Source: Alphaproteobacteria bacterium
Lineage (GTDB): Bacteria; Pseudomonadota; Alphaproteobacteria; CACIAM-22H2
Direction: 5' to 3'
NCBI GenBank assembly: GCA_017308135.1
Contig: JAFKFM010000014.1
Coordinates: 1 to 64,000, forward strand
DNA: 64,000 nucleotides
Part shown: piece by piece, positions 52,556 to 61,316 of the stretch
How positions within the stretch are numbered: the first letter of the stretch is position 1
Layout: every line of letters starts with the position of its first letter
Notes under the pieces: model-generated
Database searches by the model: none
Told to the model about the DNA's origin: nothing
What the model saw: the letters and a program-made list of their open reading frames with translations, nothing else
Position numbers and translations under genes: made by a program

Positions 52556-52699
52556 AATTTGTGCAACGCGGAAATTCCGTGGCGAAGTAGAAGTCCTTAA
52601 CCGTCACTTTGTCTTGTTCGTGCTGTTTCGCGATGATTGGATCAACCGAAACAGCTGCGGTTATTGAGCCGGTGCGACATCTGGCGCGGGGTCACGTAA

Positions 52700-52712
52700 T
52701 AATCGTTCGATA
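52700..52712. promoter_or_regulatory. LysR-type T-N11-A box
   Basis: TAATCGTTCGATA fits the T-N11-A pattern of LysR-type sites and contains the perfect inner repeat ATCG-TT-CGAT. It lies 8 bp upstream of a candidate -35 box, a normal activator position. Binding is inferred. Confidence 0.35.
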
Positions 52713-52720
52713 AACAACGC

Positions 52721-52750
52721 TTGACCTTTCGGTGTAGCGCCGTCTAATCA
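52721..52750 (+). promoter_or_regulatory. Candidate promoter of the molybdenum-hydroxylase operon
   Basis: TTGACC (52721-52726), an 18-bp spacer and TAATCA (52745-52750) form a plausible promoter 48 bp before the first structural gene. The -10 box is imperfect, as expected for an activated promoter. Confidence 0.4.
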
Positions 52751-52797
52751 TTCGGGAAGCCCATCATTACGAAATGAGGCGAGGGGAGGTTGCCGGA

Positions 52798-53679
52798 ATG
52801 AAAGCTTCGGCTTTCAGCTATGCGCGTGCTTCGAGCGTCGTTGACGCATTGCAGTTGCTCGCCCGGCACGGCGACCAGACAAAGGTTCTGTCTGGAGGAC
52901 AGAGTCTGATGCCGGCCTTGAATTTGAGGCTTTCAGCTCCCGATTTGCTGGTGGATATCGGCGCGCTGACAGAATTGCGCGGAGTTGGCGTAACGGACGG
53001 CGTCCTGAGAATCGGCGCGCTGACACGTCATGTGGATGTGCTGCGATCGGCTGACATTGCCAAACACGCGCCGCTCCTGACTGAAGCGATTGCGCATGTC
53101 GCTCATCCCGCAATTCGTAACAAGGGAACGTTCGGCGGAAGTCTTGCGCATGCTGATCCGGCATCGGAGCTTCCGGCATGCGTGATCGCGCTAGACGCGG
53201 AGATTCTTGCGCGCAGCGCGGATGGCGAGCGCCGCGTTAAAGCCGCGGACTTCTTTACTGGCATCTATGAAACCGTTCTGACGCCGGAAGAGTTGTTGAT
53301 CGCGATTGAAATCCCGGTCGCGAAACCCAACACAGTCCATTTCTTTCATGAGTATGCGCGCCGCAAGGGCGACTACGCCATTGTCGGTCTGGCGGCATCC
53401 GGCACCCGCGAGGGCGATGTGCTGACGGATTTGCGGTTGGGTTATTTCGCCGTCGGCGAAAAGGCGACTCTTGTGAAAGCCTCCAAGGTTCTGGTTGGCC
53501 GGCCTGTCACTGCGACGGTCCTTGCCGAGGCTCAGGGCGCGCTCGATTCTGAACTCGATCCGCAGGAAGATCAGCAGGCAACAGTCGAAATGCGACGCTA
53601 TCTCGCCCGTCAATTAATGGCGCAGTGCGTCTCGAAGTTGTTGGGGCGGCCGGATCTTGAGACGAGGGCATTGGCGTGA
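52798..53679 (+). CDS. Molybdenum hydroxylase, FAD-binding subunit (CoxM type)
   Basis: A 293-residue medium subunit of a xanthine-dehydrogenase-family enzyme. The ATG at 52798 follows GAGGGGAGG; an in-frame ATG at 52774 lies before this site and is rejected. FAD-contact motifs GGQSLMPALNLRL (~37) and RNKGTFGGSLAHADPASELP (~105) are clear. It passes electrons from the Fe-S subunit to NAD or another acceptor. Its stop overlaps the start of the 2Fe-2S gene. Together the three subunits hydroxylate an aldehyde, a purine-like or an N-heterocyclic substrate with oxygen from water. Confidence 0.93.
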   Translation: MKASAFSYARASSVVDALQLLARHGDQTKVLSGGQSLMPALNLRLSAPDLLVDIGALTELRGVGVTDGVLRIGALTRHVDVLRSADIAKHAPLLTEAIAHVAHPAIRNKGTFGGSLAHADPASELPACVIALDAEILARSADGERRVKAADFFTGIYETVLTPEELLIAIEIPVAKPNTVHFFHEYARRKGDYAIVGLAASGTREGDVLTDLRLGYFAVGEKATLVKASKVLVGRPVTATVLAEAQGALDSELDPQEDQQATVEMRRYLARQLMAQCVSKLLGRPDLETRALA

Positions 53680-54161
53680 GCGATCCGGCAGCCATCTCAC
53701 TCTCAGTCAATGGCGAGCGTATCTCGGCGCAGGTTTTGCCGCGCATGAATCTGGCTGACTTTCTGCGTGATCATCTCGGTCTTACCGGAACTCATGTGGG
53801 TTGCGAGCATGGTGTTTGTGGAGCGTGCACGGTGCGCGTCAATGGCGACATCATTCGTGCCTGTTTGTTGCTCGCGGTTCAGGCCGACGGCGCTGTCGTG
53901 CAGACCATCGAGGGGCTTTCAGACAGTGGTGAGGTATCCGACCTGCAGGAGGCTTTCCGTCAGCGCAATGCTCTCCAGTGCGGGTATTGCACGCCGGGCA
54001 TGCTGATGGCGGCGCAGGACATCCTGATCCATGAGCCGGATGCGGATCGCGAGCAGATTCGCGAGCATCTGTCCGGCAATTACTGCCGGTGTACCGGCTA
54101 TCACGCGATTATCGATGCGGTTCAGGCGACGGCGCGCGCGCGCTCGGAGCAGGCGCGATGA
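53676..54161 (+). CDS. Molybdenum hydroxylase, 2Fe-2S subunit (CoxS type)
   Basis: A 161-residue small subunit starting at GTG 53676, overlapping the preceding stop. The plant-ferredoxin-type cluster motif is GCEHGVCGACTV with a later Cys (~45-70). The second cluster motif is CGYCTPGM and NYCRCTGYH (~105-145). Both [2Fe-2S] sites appear intact. It links the molybdenum centre to the FAD subunit. The next gene starts within its stop (ATGA). Confidence 0.94.
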   Translation: MSDPAAISLSVNGERISAQVLPRMNLADFLRDHLGLTGTHVGCEHGVCGACTVRVNGDIIRACLLLAVQADGAVVQTIEGLSDSGEVSDLQEAFRQRNALQCGYCTPGMLMAAQDILIHEPDADREQIREHLSGNYCRCTGYHAIIDAVQATARARSEQAR

Positions 54162-56551
54162 ACGGAAAGGCTGACAACAAATCTGGACTTTCCATATTGG
54201 ACCGCCCGAATTCCTACATTGGGAAAACGGTGCCGCGCCCGAATCTCGACCGGCTGATGCAGGGGCGTGGACAGTATGTGAGCGACATGGTGCTGCCGCG
54301 CATGGCACACGCTGTCTTTCTGCGATCGCCGTATGCGCATGCCCGGATTCTGAATATCGATACGGCCGCGGCGAAAGCCATGCCCGGAGTCATTGCCGTT
54401 GTTACCGGAGCGGAACTGGCGAACGTCATCACGCCATGGGTTGGCGTATTGTCGCATTTGAAGGGGCTCAAGTCGGCTCCGCAGCACGCCATTGCAGTGG
54501 ATCGTGCCTGCTGGCAAGGCGAAGCCGTTGCCGCGATCGTCGCAACCAGTCGCGCGATCGCAGAAGACGCTGCGGAAGCCGTATCGGTGGATTACGAGGA
54601 GCTTATCCCGGTCACCGATATGCGGACCGCGCTTGATCCCGATACACCAGTGATTCATTCGGTGCTGGGTGACAATCTCGCTTTCGAACGCAATCTTGAT
54701 GCCGGAGCGGTGGATCAGGCTTTCAAGGATTCCGATGAGATTATCGAAACCGAATTTGTTTTCGGCCGCCATACCGGAGTGACGCTCGAGCCGCGCTCGG
54801 TTCTTGCTGATTGGAATCCGGGCGACGAGCGTCTGACTGTCTATCTGGGCACGCAGGCGCCCCACATGGTGCAGAATATTGCGGCGCTTCATCTCGGCCT
54901 TGATGAGGCGCAGGTGCGCGTGGTGTGTAAAGACGTCGGCGGGTCGTTCGGCATCAAGGTGCACATCTATGCCGACGAGATGGCGACGATGGCACTGTCG
55001 AAGCTGTTGCGCCGTCCCGTCAAGTTCGTTGCCGACCGGGTCGAGAGCTTTAACACCGACATTCATGCCCGTGATCATGCCTGCAAGGCCCGCATCGGTG
55101 TCAGCAGGGATGGAACGATCAACGCATTCGAGATCGACGACGTGACCGGCATCGGTCCATATTCGATGTACCCGCGCACCAGCGCCATCGAAGCCAATCA
55201 GGTCGTGAATCTGGTCGGGGGTCCCTATAAGACACCGAATTATCGCGCGCGGACGCGCGTGGTGTTTCAGAACAAAAACGTCACCTGTCAGTATCGCGGC
55301 GTTGGTCATCCCATCGCATGCTCGATCACGGAAGGACTGGTTGATCAGGCAGCGCAGCGGATTGGCATGGATCCCGTTGAAATCCGTCGGCGCAATCTGA
55401 TCGCGGATGATGCCTATCCCTGTGGATCGCCATCCGGGCTCAAGTTCGAGGCACTGTCGCACCACGCGTCGCTCGACAAGCTGATCAAGATGATGAACTA
55501 CGACGCGTTGCGCGCCGAACAGGCGGAGCTGCGCAAGGAAGGAATTTATCGCGGCATCGGCGTTGCAAGCTTCATTGAAGTGACCAATCCAAGCGCCGCG
55601 TTCTATGGCGTGGGCGGTGCCAGAATCTCCTCGCAGGATGGCGTTGCCGTCCGCCTCGATGCGACCGGTCGGGTAATCTGCCAGACCAGTATCACGGAGC
55701 AGGGGCAGGGGTCTGAATCTCTCACCGCCCAGATCGTCGGAAGCGTGCTTGGTGTCTCCATGGAACGCGTTCGCGTGATCCTGGGGGATACGGACAACAC
55801 GCCGTATGGCGGCGGAACGTGGGCATCGCGTGGAGCCGGCATCGGCGGCGAAGCGGCGCTGCAGGCTGCGAAGGTACTGCGCAAAAATATTCTGGATGTT
55901 GCCTCCGCCATTCTTCAGGCGAGGCCTGACGACCTCGATATCGTCAACAATGCCGTGGTCGATATCGCGGACGAGCAACCTCGCATCGAACTGAATGAGC
56001 TGGCGCGGATCGTTTATTTCCGTCCCGACACGCTGCCGCCCGGAATTCAGCCCGAACTAATGGCGACGCGTCATTTCGTGCCGCGCGAATATCCTTTTGC
56101 ATTCACCAATGGTGTGCAAGCCTCGTGGCTTGAAGTCGATCCGCAAAGCGGTTTCATCAAGCTTTTGAAGCATTGGGTAGTCGAGGATTGCGGCACCGTT
56201 ATTAATCCTCAACTCGTGGATGAACAAATTCGCGGCGGCGTGGTTCAGGGGCTCGGCGCTGCTTTGTACGAGCATTGCATTTACGATGAGCGCGGACAGC
56301 TCACGAACGCCAATATGGCCGACTATCTGGTGCCGATGGCGGGCGAGATGCCGGACATCGAGGTCGGGCATATCGTGTCGCCGACGCTGGATGGCGAACT
56401 CGGCGCCAAGGGCGCTGGAGAGGCTGGAACTGCAGCGGCTGCTGCCGTTGTTGCCAACGGCGTGAACGACGCTCTGGCTCCTTTCAACGTCACGATCACT
56501 GAAATTCCGCTGACGCCAAAGATCATTCTCACTGCTCTCGGACGCATCTAA
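54158..56551 (+). CDS. Molybdenum hydroxylase, molybdopterin-binding subunit (CoxL type)
   Basis: A 797-residue catalytic subunit starting at ATG 54158 inside the previous stop. RPNLDRLMQGRGQYVSDM opens the family fold. The active-site loop reads QYRGVGHPIACSITEG (~376), so it is not a CO dehydrogenase, which has AYRCSFR. GQGSESLTAQIVG lies in the cofactor-binding region, and the catalytic Glu is probably in LGAKGAGEAGTAAAA near the C-terminus. The His-Pro-Ile after Val-Gly, instead of Arg-Pro-Glu, marks an uncharacterised-looking branch. The substrate is likely an aromatic aldehyde or N-heterocycle. Confidence 0.93.
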   Translation: MNGKADNKSGLSILDRPNSYIGKTVPRPNLDRLMQGRGQYVSDMVLPRMAHAVFLRSPYAHARILNIDTAAAKAMPGVIAVVTGAELANVITPWVGVLSHLKGLKSAPQHAIAVDRACWQGEAVAAIVATSRAIAEDAAEAVSVDYEELIPVTDMRTALDPDTPVIHSVLGDNLAFERNLDAGAVDQAFKDSDEIIETEFVFGRHTGVTLEPRSVLADWNPGDERLTVYLGTQAPHMVQNIAALHLGLDEAQVRVVCKDVGGSFGIKVHIYADEMATMALSKLLRRPVKFVADRVESFNTDIHARDHACKARIGVSRDGTINAFEIDDVTGIGPYSMYPRTSAIEANQVVNLVGGPYKTPNYRARTRVVFQNKNVTCQYRGVGHPIACSITEGLVDQAAQRIGMDPVEIRRRNLIADDAYPCGSPSGLKFEALSHHASLDKLIKMMNYDALRAEQAELRKEGIYRGIGVASFIEVTNPSAAFYGVGGARISSQDGVAVRLDATGRVICQTSITEQGQGSESLTAQIVGSVLGVSMERVRVILGDTDNTPYGGGTWASRGAGIGGEAALQAAKVLRKNILDVASAILQARPDDLDIVNNAVVDIADEQPRIELNELARIVYFRPDTLPPGIQPELMATRHFVPREYPFAFTNGVQASWLEVDPQSGFIKLLKHWVVEDCGTVINPQLVDEQIRGGVVQGLGAALYEHCIYDERGQLTNANMADYLVPMAGEMPDIEVGHIVSPTLDGELGAKGAGEAGTAAAAAVVANGVNDALAPFNVTITEIPLTPKIILTALGRI

Positions 56552-56581
56552 TCAACACTAGAAACGATATCGGAGGAACAC

Positions 56582-57829
56582 ATGGCTAAAAAGACAATCG
56601 GATCGATCTCTCGCCGCCGCCTGCTTGCAACCGCAGGCACCGGTGCCGTCCTGGCGGCTTCGCCGTTTCGCATCAATCTTCTGCAGGCGCAGGAAGCGAC
56701 CATCAAGGTTGGCTTTCCCGTTCCGCTGACGGGTCCTTACGGCACCGAAGCGCAAGATCAGGTCCGCGCCGCTGAGGTCGCCATTGCCGAATTCAACGAG
56801 GGCGGCGGTCTCAACGGTCGCAAGGCCGAACTGCTTGTCCGCGACGACAAGCTCAATCCGGGTGAAGCTGCGACCCGCACGCTCGAATTGATCGAGAAGG
56901 AGAAGGTCAACTTCGTCGTCGGCAGTTTGTCTGCGTCGGTTCAGCTCGCGGTGAACAACGTCACCAAAGAACGCGGGATCATCTACAACTCGATCAGCCA
57001 GTCCGACGAAATCAATGAAGTCAAGGATTTCAGCAAATACACTTTCCATGAAGCGCTTACGCCGCACCTGACCGCGGGCGCCGTCGGCCGTTATGCTTTC
57101 CCGAAGTTCGGCAAGAAGGTTGCGTTCCTTACGGCAGACTATGCTTATGGCCACGAAATGGTCCGCGGTTTCCAGGAGGCTGGTAAGGCGTTCGGAATTG
57201 AAAGCCTTGTCGATATTCGCCATCCGCTCGGCACCACGGACTTCTCGGCGCTGCTGCCGCGTATTCAGGCTCTCAAGCCCGACATCCTCGTCATCAGCAA
57301 CTTCGGCCGCGACCAGCAGATCGCGCTCAAGCAGGCCACCGATTTCGGCATGAAGAAGAGCATGAAGATTGTAGCTCCGATTCTGCTTTACACCGGCCGC
57401 GTCGCTGCCGGCGCGCAGGCCTTCGATGGCGTGATCGGCGGTACGTCCTATTACTGGGGTATCGAAAACAAGGTCGCATCTGCGAAGGCCTTCAACGACC
57501 GCTTCCGCAAAATGCACGGCGGAAAGGTTCCATCGGACTACGGCGCGCTCGGCTATGCCGGCGTCAAGACGTTGCTGATGGGCGCCAAGGCTGCCGGTAC
57601 CCTCGATACTGACAAGGTCATCGCGGCGGTGGAAGCGCTGAAGTACGACTACTACAAAGGCCCGGAATACTACCGCAAGTGCGATCACCAGGCCGTGCAG
57701 TCGATTTTCATCATTGAGTCCAAGTCCGCACCCCAGAATGGCGACGCCGACGTCTTCAACGTGGTTGCGACAGAAGAGCCCAACGAGAAGAACCTGCGTA
57801 CCTGCGAAGCGCTGGGTCACAAGTCCTGA
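56582..57829 (+). CDS. HAAT-type ABC transporter substrate-binding protein
   Basis: A 415-residue periplasmic binding protein. The N-terminus has a twin-arginine signal (SRRRLLATAGTGAVLAA), so Tat export is likely. TIKVGFPVPLTGPYGTEAQD opens the mature fold, and IIYNSISQSDEINEV and YGALGYAGVKTLLMGAKAAG follow the type I pattern. AGGAACAC precedes the start, 30 bp after the large hydroxylase subunit. It should capture the substrate, or a precursor, of the hydroxylase. A strong hairpin follows its stop. Confidence 0.92.
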   Translation: MAKKTIGSISRRRLLATAGTGAVLAASPFRINLLQAQEATIKVGFPVPLTGPYGTEAQDQVRAAEVAIAEFNEGGGLNGRKAELLVRDDKLNPGEAATRTLELIEKEKVNFVVGSLSASVQLAVNNVTKERGIIYNSISQSDEINEVKDFSKYTFHEALTPHLTAGAVGRYAFPKFGKKVAFLTADYAYGHEMVRGFQEAGKAFGIESLVDIRHPLGTTDFSALLPRIQALKPDILVISNFGRDQQIALKQATDFGMKKSMKIVAPILLYTGRVAAGAQAFDGVIGGTSYYWGIENKVASAKAFNDRFRKMHGGKVPSDYGALGYAGVKTLLMGAKAAGTLDTDKVIAAVEALKYDYYKGPEYYRKCDHQAVQSIFIIESKSAPQNGDADVFNVVATEEPNEKNLRTCEALGHKS

Positions 57830-57845
57830 ACCAACCCGACTAACG

Positions 57846-57876
57846 GACGCGCGTCCATGATGGGCGCGCGTCTTTT
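57846..57876 (+). terminator. Hairpin with T-run between binding protein and permease genes
   Basis: GACGCGCG (57846-57853) and CGCGCGTC (57865-57872) pair, the stem extends inward by four more pairs, one of them a T-G wobble, and TTTT follows. It probably causes partial termination and protects the binding-protein message, as at 7267 and 16722. Confidence 0.7.
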
Positions 57877-57888
57877 CTGGAGATACCC

Positions 57889-58773
57889 ATGGCCGGTTTG
57901 AGTTTCGATCTGATCGCGTTGCAATTGTTCACCGGTCTGGCGCTTGGCGCGATCTATGTGCTGTTCGCCATCGGATTGTCGTTGATCTTCGGCATGTTGA
58001 CCGTTGTGAACTTTGCGCACGGCGCCTTCTATATGGTCGGCGCCTATGTCGGACTTTTTCTTCTCTCGCTGGGGGGAAATTTCTGGCTGTGTCTGATCGC
58101 GGTTCCGCTGATCGTCGGTACCATCGGTCTTGTCGTGGAGCGATTCCTTATCCGTCCGCTTTATGGTCGCGGCATCGATTATCCATTGCTGCTGACCTTC
58201 GGCCTTAGCTATGTGATGGTGGAACTTGTCCGGATTGCCTTCGGCAAAAGCGGCTATCCGTTCGATACGCCGGAAATCCTGCAGGGCGCGGTCAATATCG
58301 GCGTCGGTTACTTTCCGCTGTATCGCCTGTTCATCATCGGCGTTGCGGCCGCGGTCCTTCTCGGCCTCTGGTTATTCCTGGAGCGCACAAGTTTCGGCCT
58401 GATTATCCGTGCCGGCGCGCGTGATCCTCAGATCGTTCGTGTTCTTGGCGTCAATGTTTCGCGGGTTTGGCTGTTCGTGTTCGGCATCGGGTCGGGAATT
58501 GCCGCATTGGCCGGACTGCTCGCAGCACCGCTTCAGGGCGTTATCCCTGAAATGGGATCGACAATTCTGGCCGAGGCGTTTGTGGTGACCGTTGTCGGCG
58601 GCATGGGCTCGATCGGTGGCGCGGTCATTGCGGGCCTCTTGGTGGGCGTGGTGGTCAGCATGACGTCGCTGTTCGCGCCCGAAATGGCCAAGGTTTCGAT
58701 TTTTGCCTTGATGGCAGTTGTTCTTCTCGTCCGTCCGCAAGGCTTCTTCGGCCGCGCCGGACTCATGAGCTAA
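57889..58773 (+). CDS. HAAT-type ABC transporter permease (LivH type)
   Basis: A 294-residue inner-membrane permease with about eight hydrophobic segments. FGMLTVVNFAHGAFYMVGAY is the LivH motif, and AFVVTVVGGMGSIGGAVIAG is the conserved ATPase-contact loop. It ends VLLVRPQGFFGRAGLMS. TGGAGA precedes the start. LivM follows after 13 bp. Confidence 0.93.
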   Translation: MAGLSFDLIALQLFTGLALGAIYVLFAIGLSLIFGMLTVVNFAHGAFYMVGAYVGLFLLSLGGNFWLCLIAVPLIVGTIGLVVERFLIRPLYGRGIDYPLLLTFGLSYVMVELVRIAFGKSGYPFDTPEILQGAVNIGVGYFPLYRLFIIGVAAAVLLGLWLFLERTSFGLIIRAGARDPQIVRVLGVNVSRVWLFVFGIGSGIAALAGLLAAPLQGVIPEMGSTILAEAFVVTVVGGMGSIGGAVIAGLLVGVVVSMTSLFAPEMAKVSIFALMAVVLLVRPQGFFGRAGLMS

Positions 58774-58786
58774 GGCGAACAGAATC

Positions 58787-59773
58787 ATGAATGAACTATC
58801 CCAAACTCTCGCGCAGCCAGGCGCTGCATCGGCGAGTTGGTTCGATTTCGCCAAGCGTCACCGGGCCATCCTTGCCAGCATCTTTGTGTTGCTCTTCCCT
58901 CTGGTGATGCCGTTCACGGCATTGGCCGTGAACATCCTGATCTATGGACTCTACGCAGTCGGGTTCAATCTGCTGTTCGGATATCTCGGGCTGCTGTCAT
59001 TCGGACACGCCGCACTGTTCGGCACAGGCTCCTATCTCTGCGGCATTGCCATCGTGCATTTCGGATTGCCCTGGTACGCGGCGATCATTGTGGGAACGCT
59101 CGCCGGTGCCGTCATGGCTGCGGCCATCGGTGCGCTGGCAATCCGTACCCGCGGTATCTACTTCGCAATGGTGACGATGGCGCTGTCGCAGTGCGTTTTC
59201 TATCTGTTCTACCAGGCGGTGGACTGGACCGGCGGTGAAAACGGATTGCGCGGCATTAACGTTCGCGTCATTGATATCTTCGGCCTGAAGCTCGACTTCA
59301 TCGATCCGTTGAAGCGTTATTATGTCATCGCGGCTTTTGTCATCCTCGCACTGTTCGTGCTTTCCCGGATTCTTGCGTCGCCGTTCGGCGCGGTGATCGA
59401 GGCGGTTCGCGAGAACGAAGCCCGTGCCCGTGCCTCGGGATATAACGTTACCCTGACCCGGCTCATCACTTTCATCCTGTCTGGTGCCTTCTGCGGATTG
59501 GCCGGAGCGCTGATGGCGCTGCATCTGTCCATCGTTCCGATCGAAATCCTGCATATCGAAACCTCTGGCATGGTGGTGATGATGTCGTTGCTCGGCGGCA
59601 TGGGCACGTTTTTCGGTCCCTTCGTCGGCGCGGCGGTCTTCCTGATGCTGGAAAACATGGTCTCGCTCTGGACCGTTCATTGGCAATTGTTCGTCGGCGC
59701 GGTCTTCATGATCTGCGTGCTGTTCTTCCCGGCCGGAATCTGGGGAACGATCTTGAAGTGGGTCAATAAATGA
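58787..59773 (+). CDS. HAAT-type ABC transporter permease (LivM type)
   Basis: A 328-residue permease with about nine membrane segments. GYLGLLSFGHAALFGTGSYL is the LivM signature, and GGMGTFFGPFVGAAVFLMLE is the conserved C-terminal loop. Its stop overlaps the LivG start (ATGA at 59770). Here LivM and LivG are separate proteins, unlike the fused copy at 35215-36963, so the two HAAT operons are not recent duplicates. Confidence 0.93.
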   Translation: MNELSQTLAQPGAASASWFDFAKRHRAILASIFVLLFPLVMPFTALAVNILIYGLYAVGFNLLFGYLGLLSFGHAALFGTGSYLCGIAIVHFGLPWYAAIIVGTLAGAVMAAAIGALAIRTRGIYFAMVTMALSQCVFYLFYQAVDWTGGENGLRGINVRVIDIFGLKLDFIDPLKRYYVIAAFVILALFVLSRILASPFGAVIEAVRENEARARASGYNVTLTRLITFILSGAFCGLAGALMALHLSIVPIEILHIETSGMVVMMSLLGGMGTFFGPFVGAAVFLMLENMVSLWTVHWQLFVGAVFMICVLFFPAGIWGTILKWVNK

Positions 59774-60537
59774 CATCGGCAGACACATCTTCGCAGGTCA
59801 TTCTGCGCACAACCGGGGTGAGCAAATCGTTCGGGAAGTTCGTGGCCCTGAACAACATCTCCGCCGAATTCTCGCGAAATGCGATCACGTCCATCATCGG
59901 GCCGAACGGCGCCGGCAAGAGCACTTATTTCAATCTGCTGTCGGGTGCGTTCGCTCCGTCGAGCGGAAAGGTTGAGTTCGAGGGGCGGGATGTCACGAAC
60001 ATCGCGCAGCACGAATTCGCACATATGGGTATCGCGAAGTCGTTTCAGATCACCAACGTGTTTCCGCTGCTGACAACGCGTGAAAATATCCGTGTTGGCC
60101 TGCAGGCTTTCGTTTCGCGTTATAATATCTGGAAGCCTCGCGCCTCGTTGCCTGGACTTGTCGAAAAAGCCGATGCCCTGCTCGCGCAAGTGGGACTATG
60201 GGATCGCCGAGAACGATTGGCGAAGGAGCTTGCGCACGGTGAGCAGCGCGCGCTCGAAATCGGGATGGCGCTGGCCAGCAATCCGCGCCTGCTGCTGCTC
60301 GACGAGCCGACCGCCGGCATGAGCCCGGAAGAAACGCGCGTAATGATGGACCTCATCGTCAAGCTGGCTCAAGAGCGCACCGTCATTCTGGTTGAGCACA
60401 AGATGAAATTGGTCATGGGGATCAGTGACCGGGTTCTGGTGCTCCATCATGGCGAATTGCTTGCGCAAGGGACACCGGCGGATGTGCGCCAGAATGAACA
60501 GGTCAAGCGGGTCTATCTTGGCCAGCGGGAGCACTGA
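59770..60537 (+). CDS. HAAT-type ABC transporter ATPase (LivG type)
   Basis: A 255-residue ATPase with Walker A GPNGAGKST (~43-51), a LivG-type insertion (FQITNVFPLLTTRENIRVGL), signature LAHGEQRALEIGMAL in place of LSGGQ (usual for LivG) and Walker B LLLLDEPTAGMSP. It overlaps the LivM stop by 4 bp and is followed by LivF after 4 bp. Confidence 0.93.
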   Translation: MTSADTSSQVILRTTGVSKSFGKFVALNNISAEFSRNAITSIIGPNGAGKSTYFNLLSGAFAPSSGKVEFEGRDVTNIAQHEFAHMGIAKSFQITNVFPLLTTRENIRVGLQAFVSRYNIWKPRASLPGLVEKADALLAQVGLWDRRERLAKELAHGEQRALEIGMALASNPRLLLLDEPTAGMSPEETRVMMDLIVKLAQERTVILVEHKMKLVMGISDRVLVLHHGELLAQGTPADVRQNEQVKRVYLGQREH

Positions 60538-60541
60538 AACT

Positions 60542-61246
60542 ATGTTGCGTGTTGAAAAGCTCAACTCCTGGTACCGCGCGAGCCATGTCCTGCAGGACGT
60601 TAGTCTTGAGGTTAGCAAAGGCGAAATCGTTTGTCTGATTGGGCGCAATGGCGCGGGCAAGACGACGACCCTGAAGTCGATTATCGGCCTTCTGGACAAG
60701 ACACGCGGTTCCGTCACTTTCAAGGGCAAGGAAGTTCTGGGTCAGCCGGCGCACGTGCGCTTCGGCCTGGGGCTCGCTTATGTGCCTGAAGAGCGCCGGA
60801 TCGTGCAGGGATTGACCGTGAAGGAAAACCTTCGGCTTGGCATGGTCGCATCGCCGCACAAGAAGGACGAAGCTCGCCGGATCGACGAGATTGCCAAGAT
60901 TTTCCCCCGTCTGGCGGAGCGCCTCGATCAGGAAGCGGTCACCATGTCTGGTGGCGAACAGCAGATGCTCGCTATTGCGCGCGCCATGATGGCCAAACCG
61001 GACCTCATCATGCTGGACGAACCGTCCGAAGGCATCATGCCGGTGCTCGTCGACGAGATGTTCGAACTGTTCCGAAAAATGAAGTCGGAAGGAACGACAA
61101 TCCTGCTTGTCGAGCAGAACGTGGAACTGGCGCTCGGCATTGCCGATCGGGCCTACGTGCTGGATCAGGGATCCGTCGTGCATCACGCAACAGCAGCCGC
61201 TTTGCTGGCCGACGACGAAATCAAGGAGCGCTACTGCTCGGTCTAG
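60542..61246 (+). CDS. HAAT-type ABC transporter ATPase (LivF type)
   Basis: A 234-residue ATPase. The ATG at 60542 is chosen because it begins the fold (LRVEKLNSWYRASHVLQDVS); upstream in-frame codons overlap the LivG gene in another frame. Walker A is GRNGAGKTT, the signature MSGGEQQMLAIARAMM and Walker B IMLDEPSEGIMP. It completes a five-gene importer between the molybdenum hydroxylase and the cyclase. Confidence 0.93.
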   Translation: MLRVEKLNSWYRASHVLQDVSLEVSKGEIVCLIGRNGAGKTTTLKSIIGLLDKTRGSVTFKGKEVLGQPAHVRFGLGLAYVPEERRIVQGLTVKENLRLGMVASPHKKDEARRIDEIAKIFPRLAERLDQEAVTMSGGEQQMLAIARAMMAKPDLIMLDEPSEGIMPVLVDEMFELFRKMKSEGTTILLVEQNVELALGIADRAYVLDQGSVVHHATAAALLADDEIKERYCSV

Positions 61247-61284
61247 TCCAACGGACGAACCGGCGCATCGGCATGCTCGAATAG

Positions 61285-61298
61285 TTATCAATCGATAA
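61285..61298. promoter_or_regulatory. TTATC-AATC-GATAA palindrome upstream of the cyclase gene
   Basis: A 14-bp inverted repeat with 5-bp arms and a 4-bp centre, 19 bp before the cyclase start and just upstream of its AAAAGGGG ribosome-binding site. It has the same form as the palindrome at 45452-45465. At this position it could repress transcription or translation of the last genes of the operon separately. Confidence 0.45.
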
Positions 61299-61316
61299 AT
61301 AAAAGGGGTCACTCTC

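Noticed and set aside
54122..55978. A 618-codon open frame on the minus strand opposite the molybdenum subunit gene
   Set aside because: It is antisense to a clear enzyme gene, shows no recognisable motif and has shadow-frame composition.
54158..56551. Aerobic CO dehydrogenase (coxMSL)
   Set aside because: The large subunit lacks the AYRCSFR loop that defines true CO dehydrogenases, and no cox accessory genes follow.
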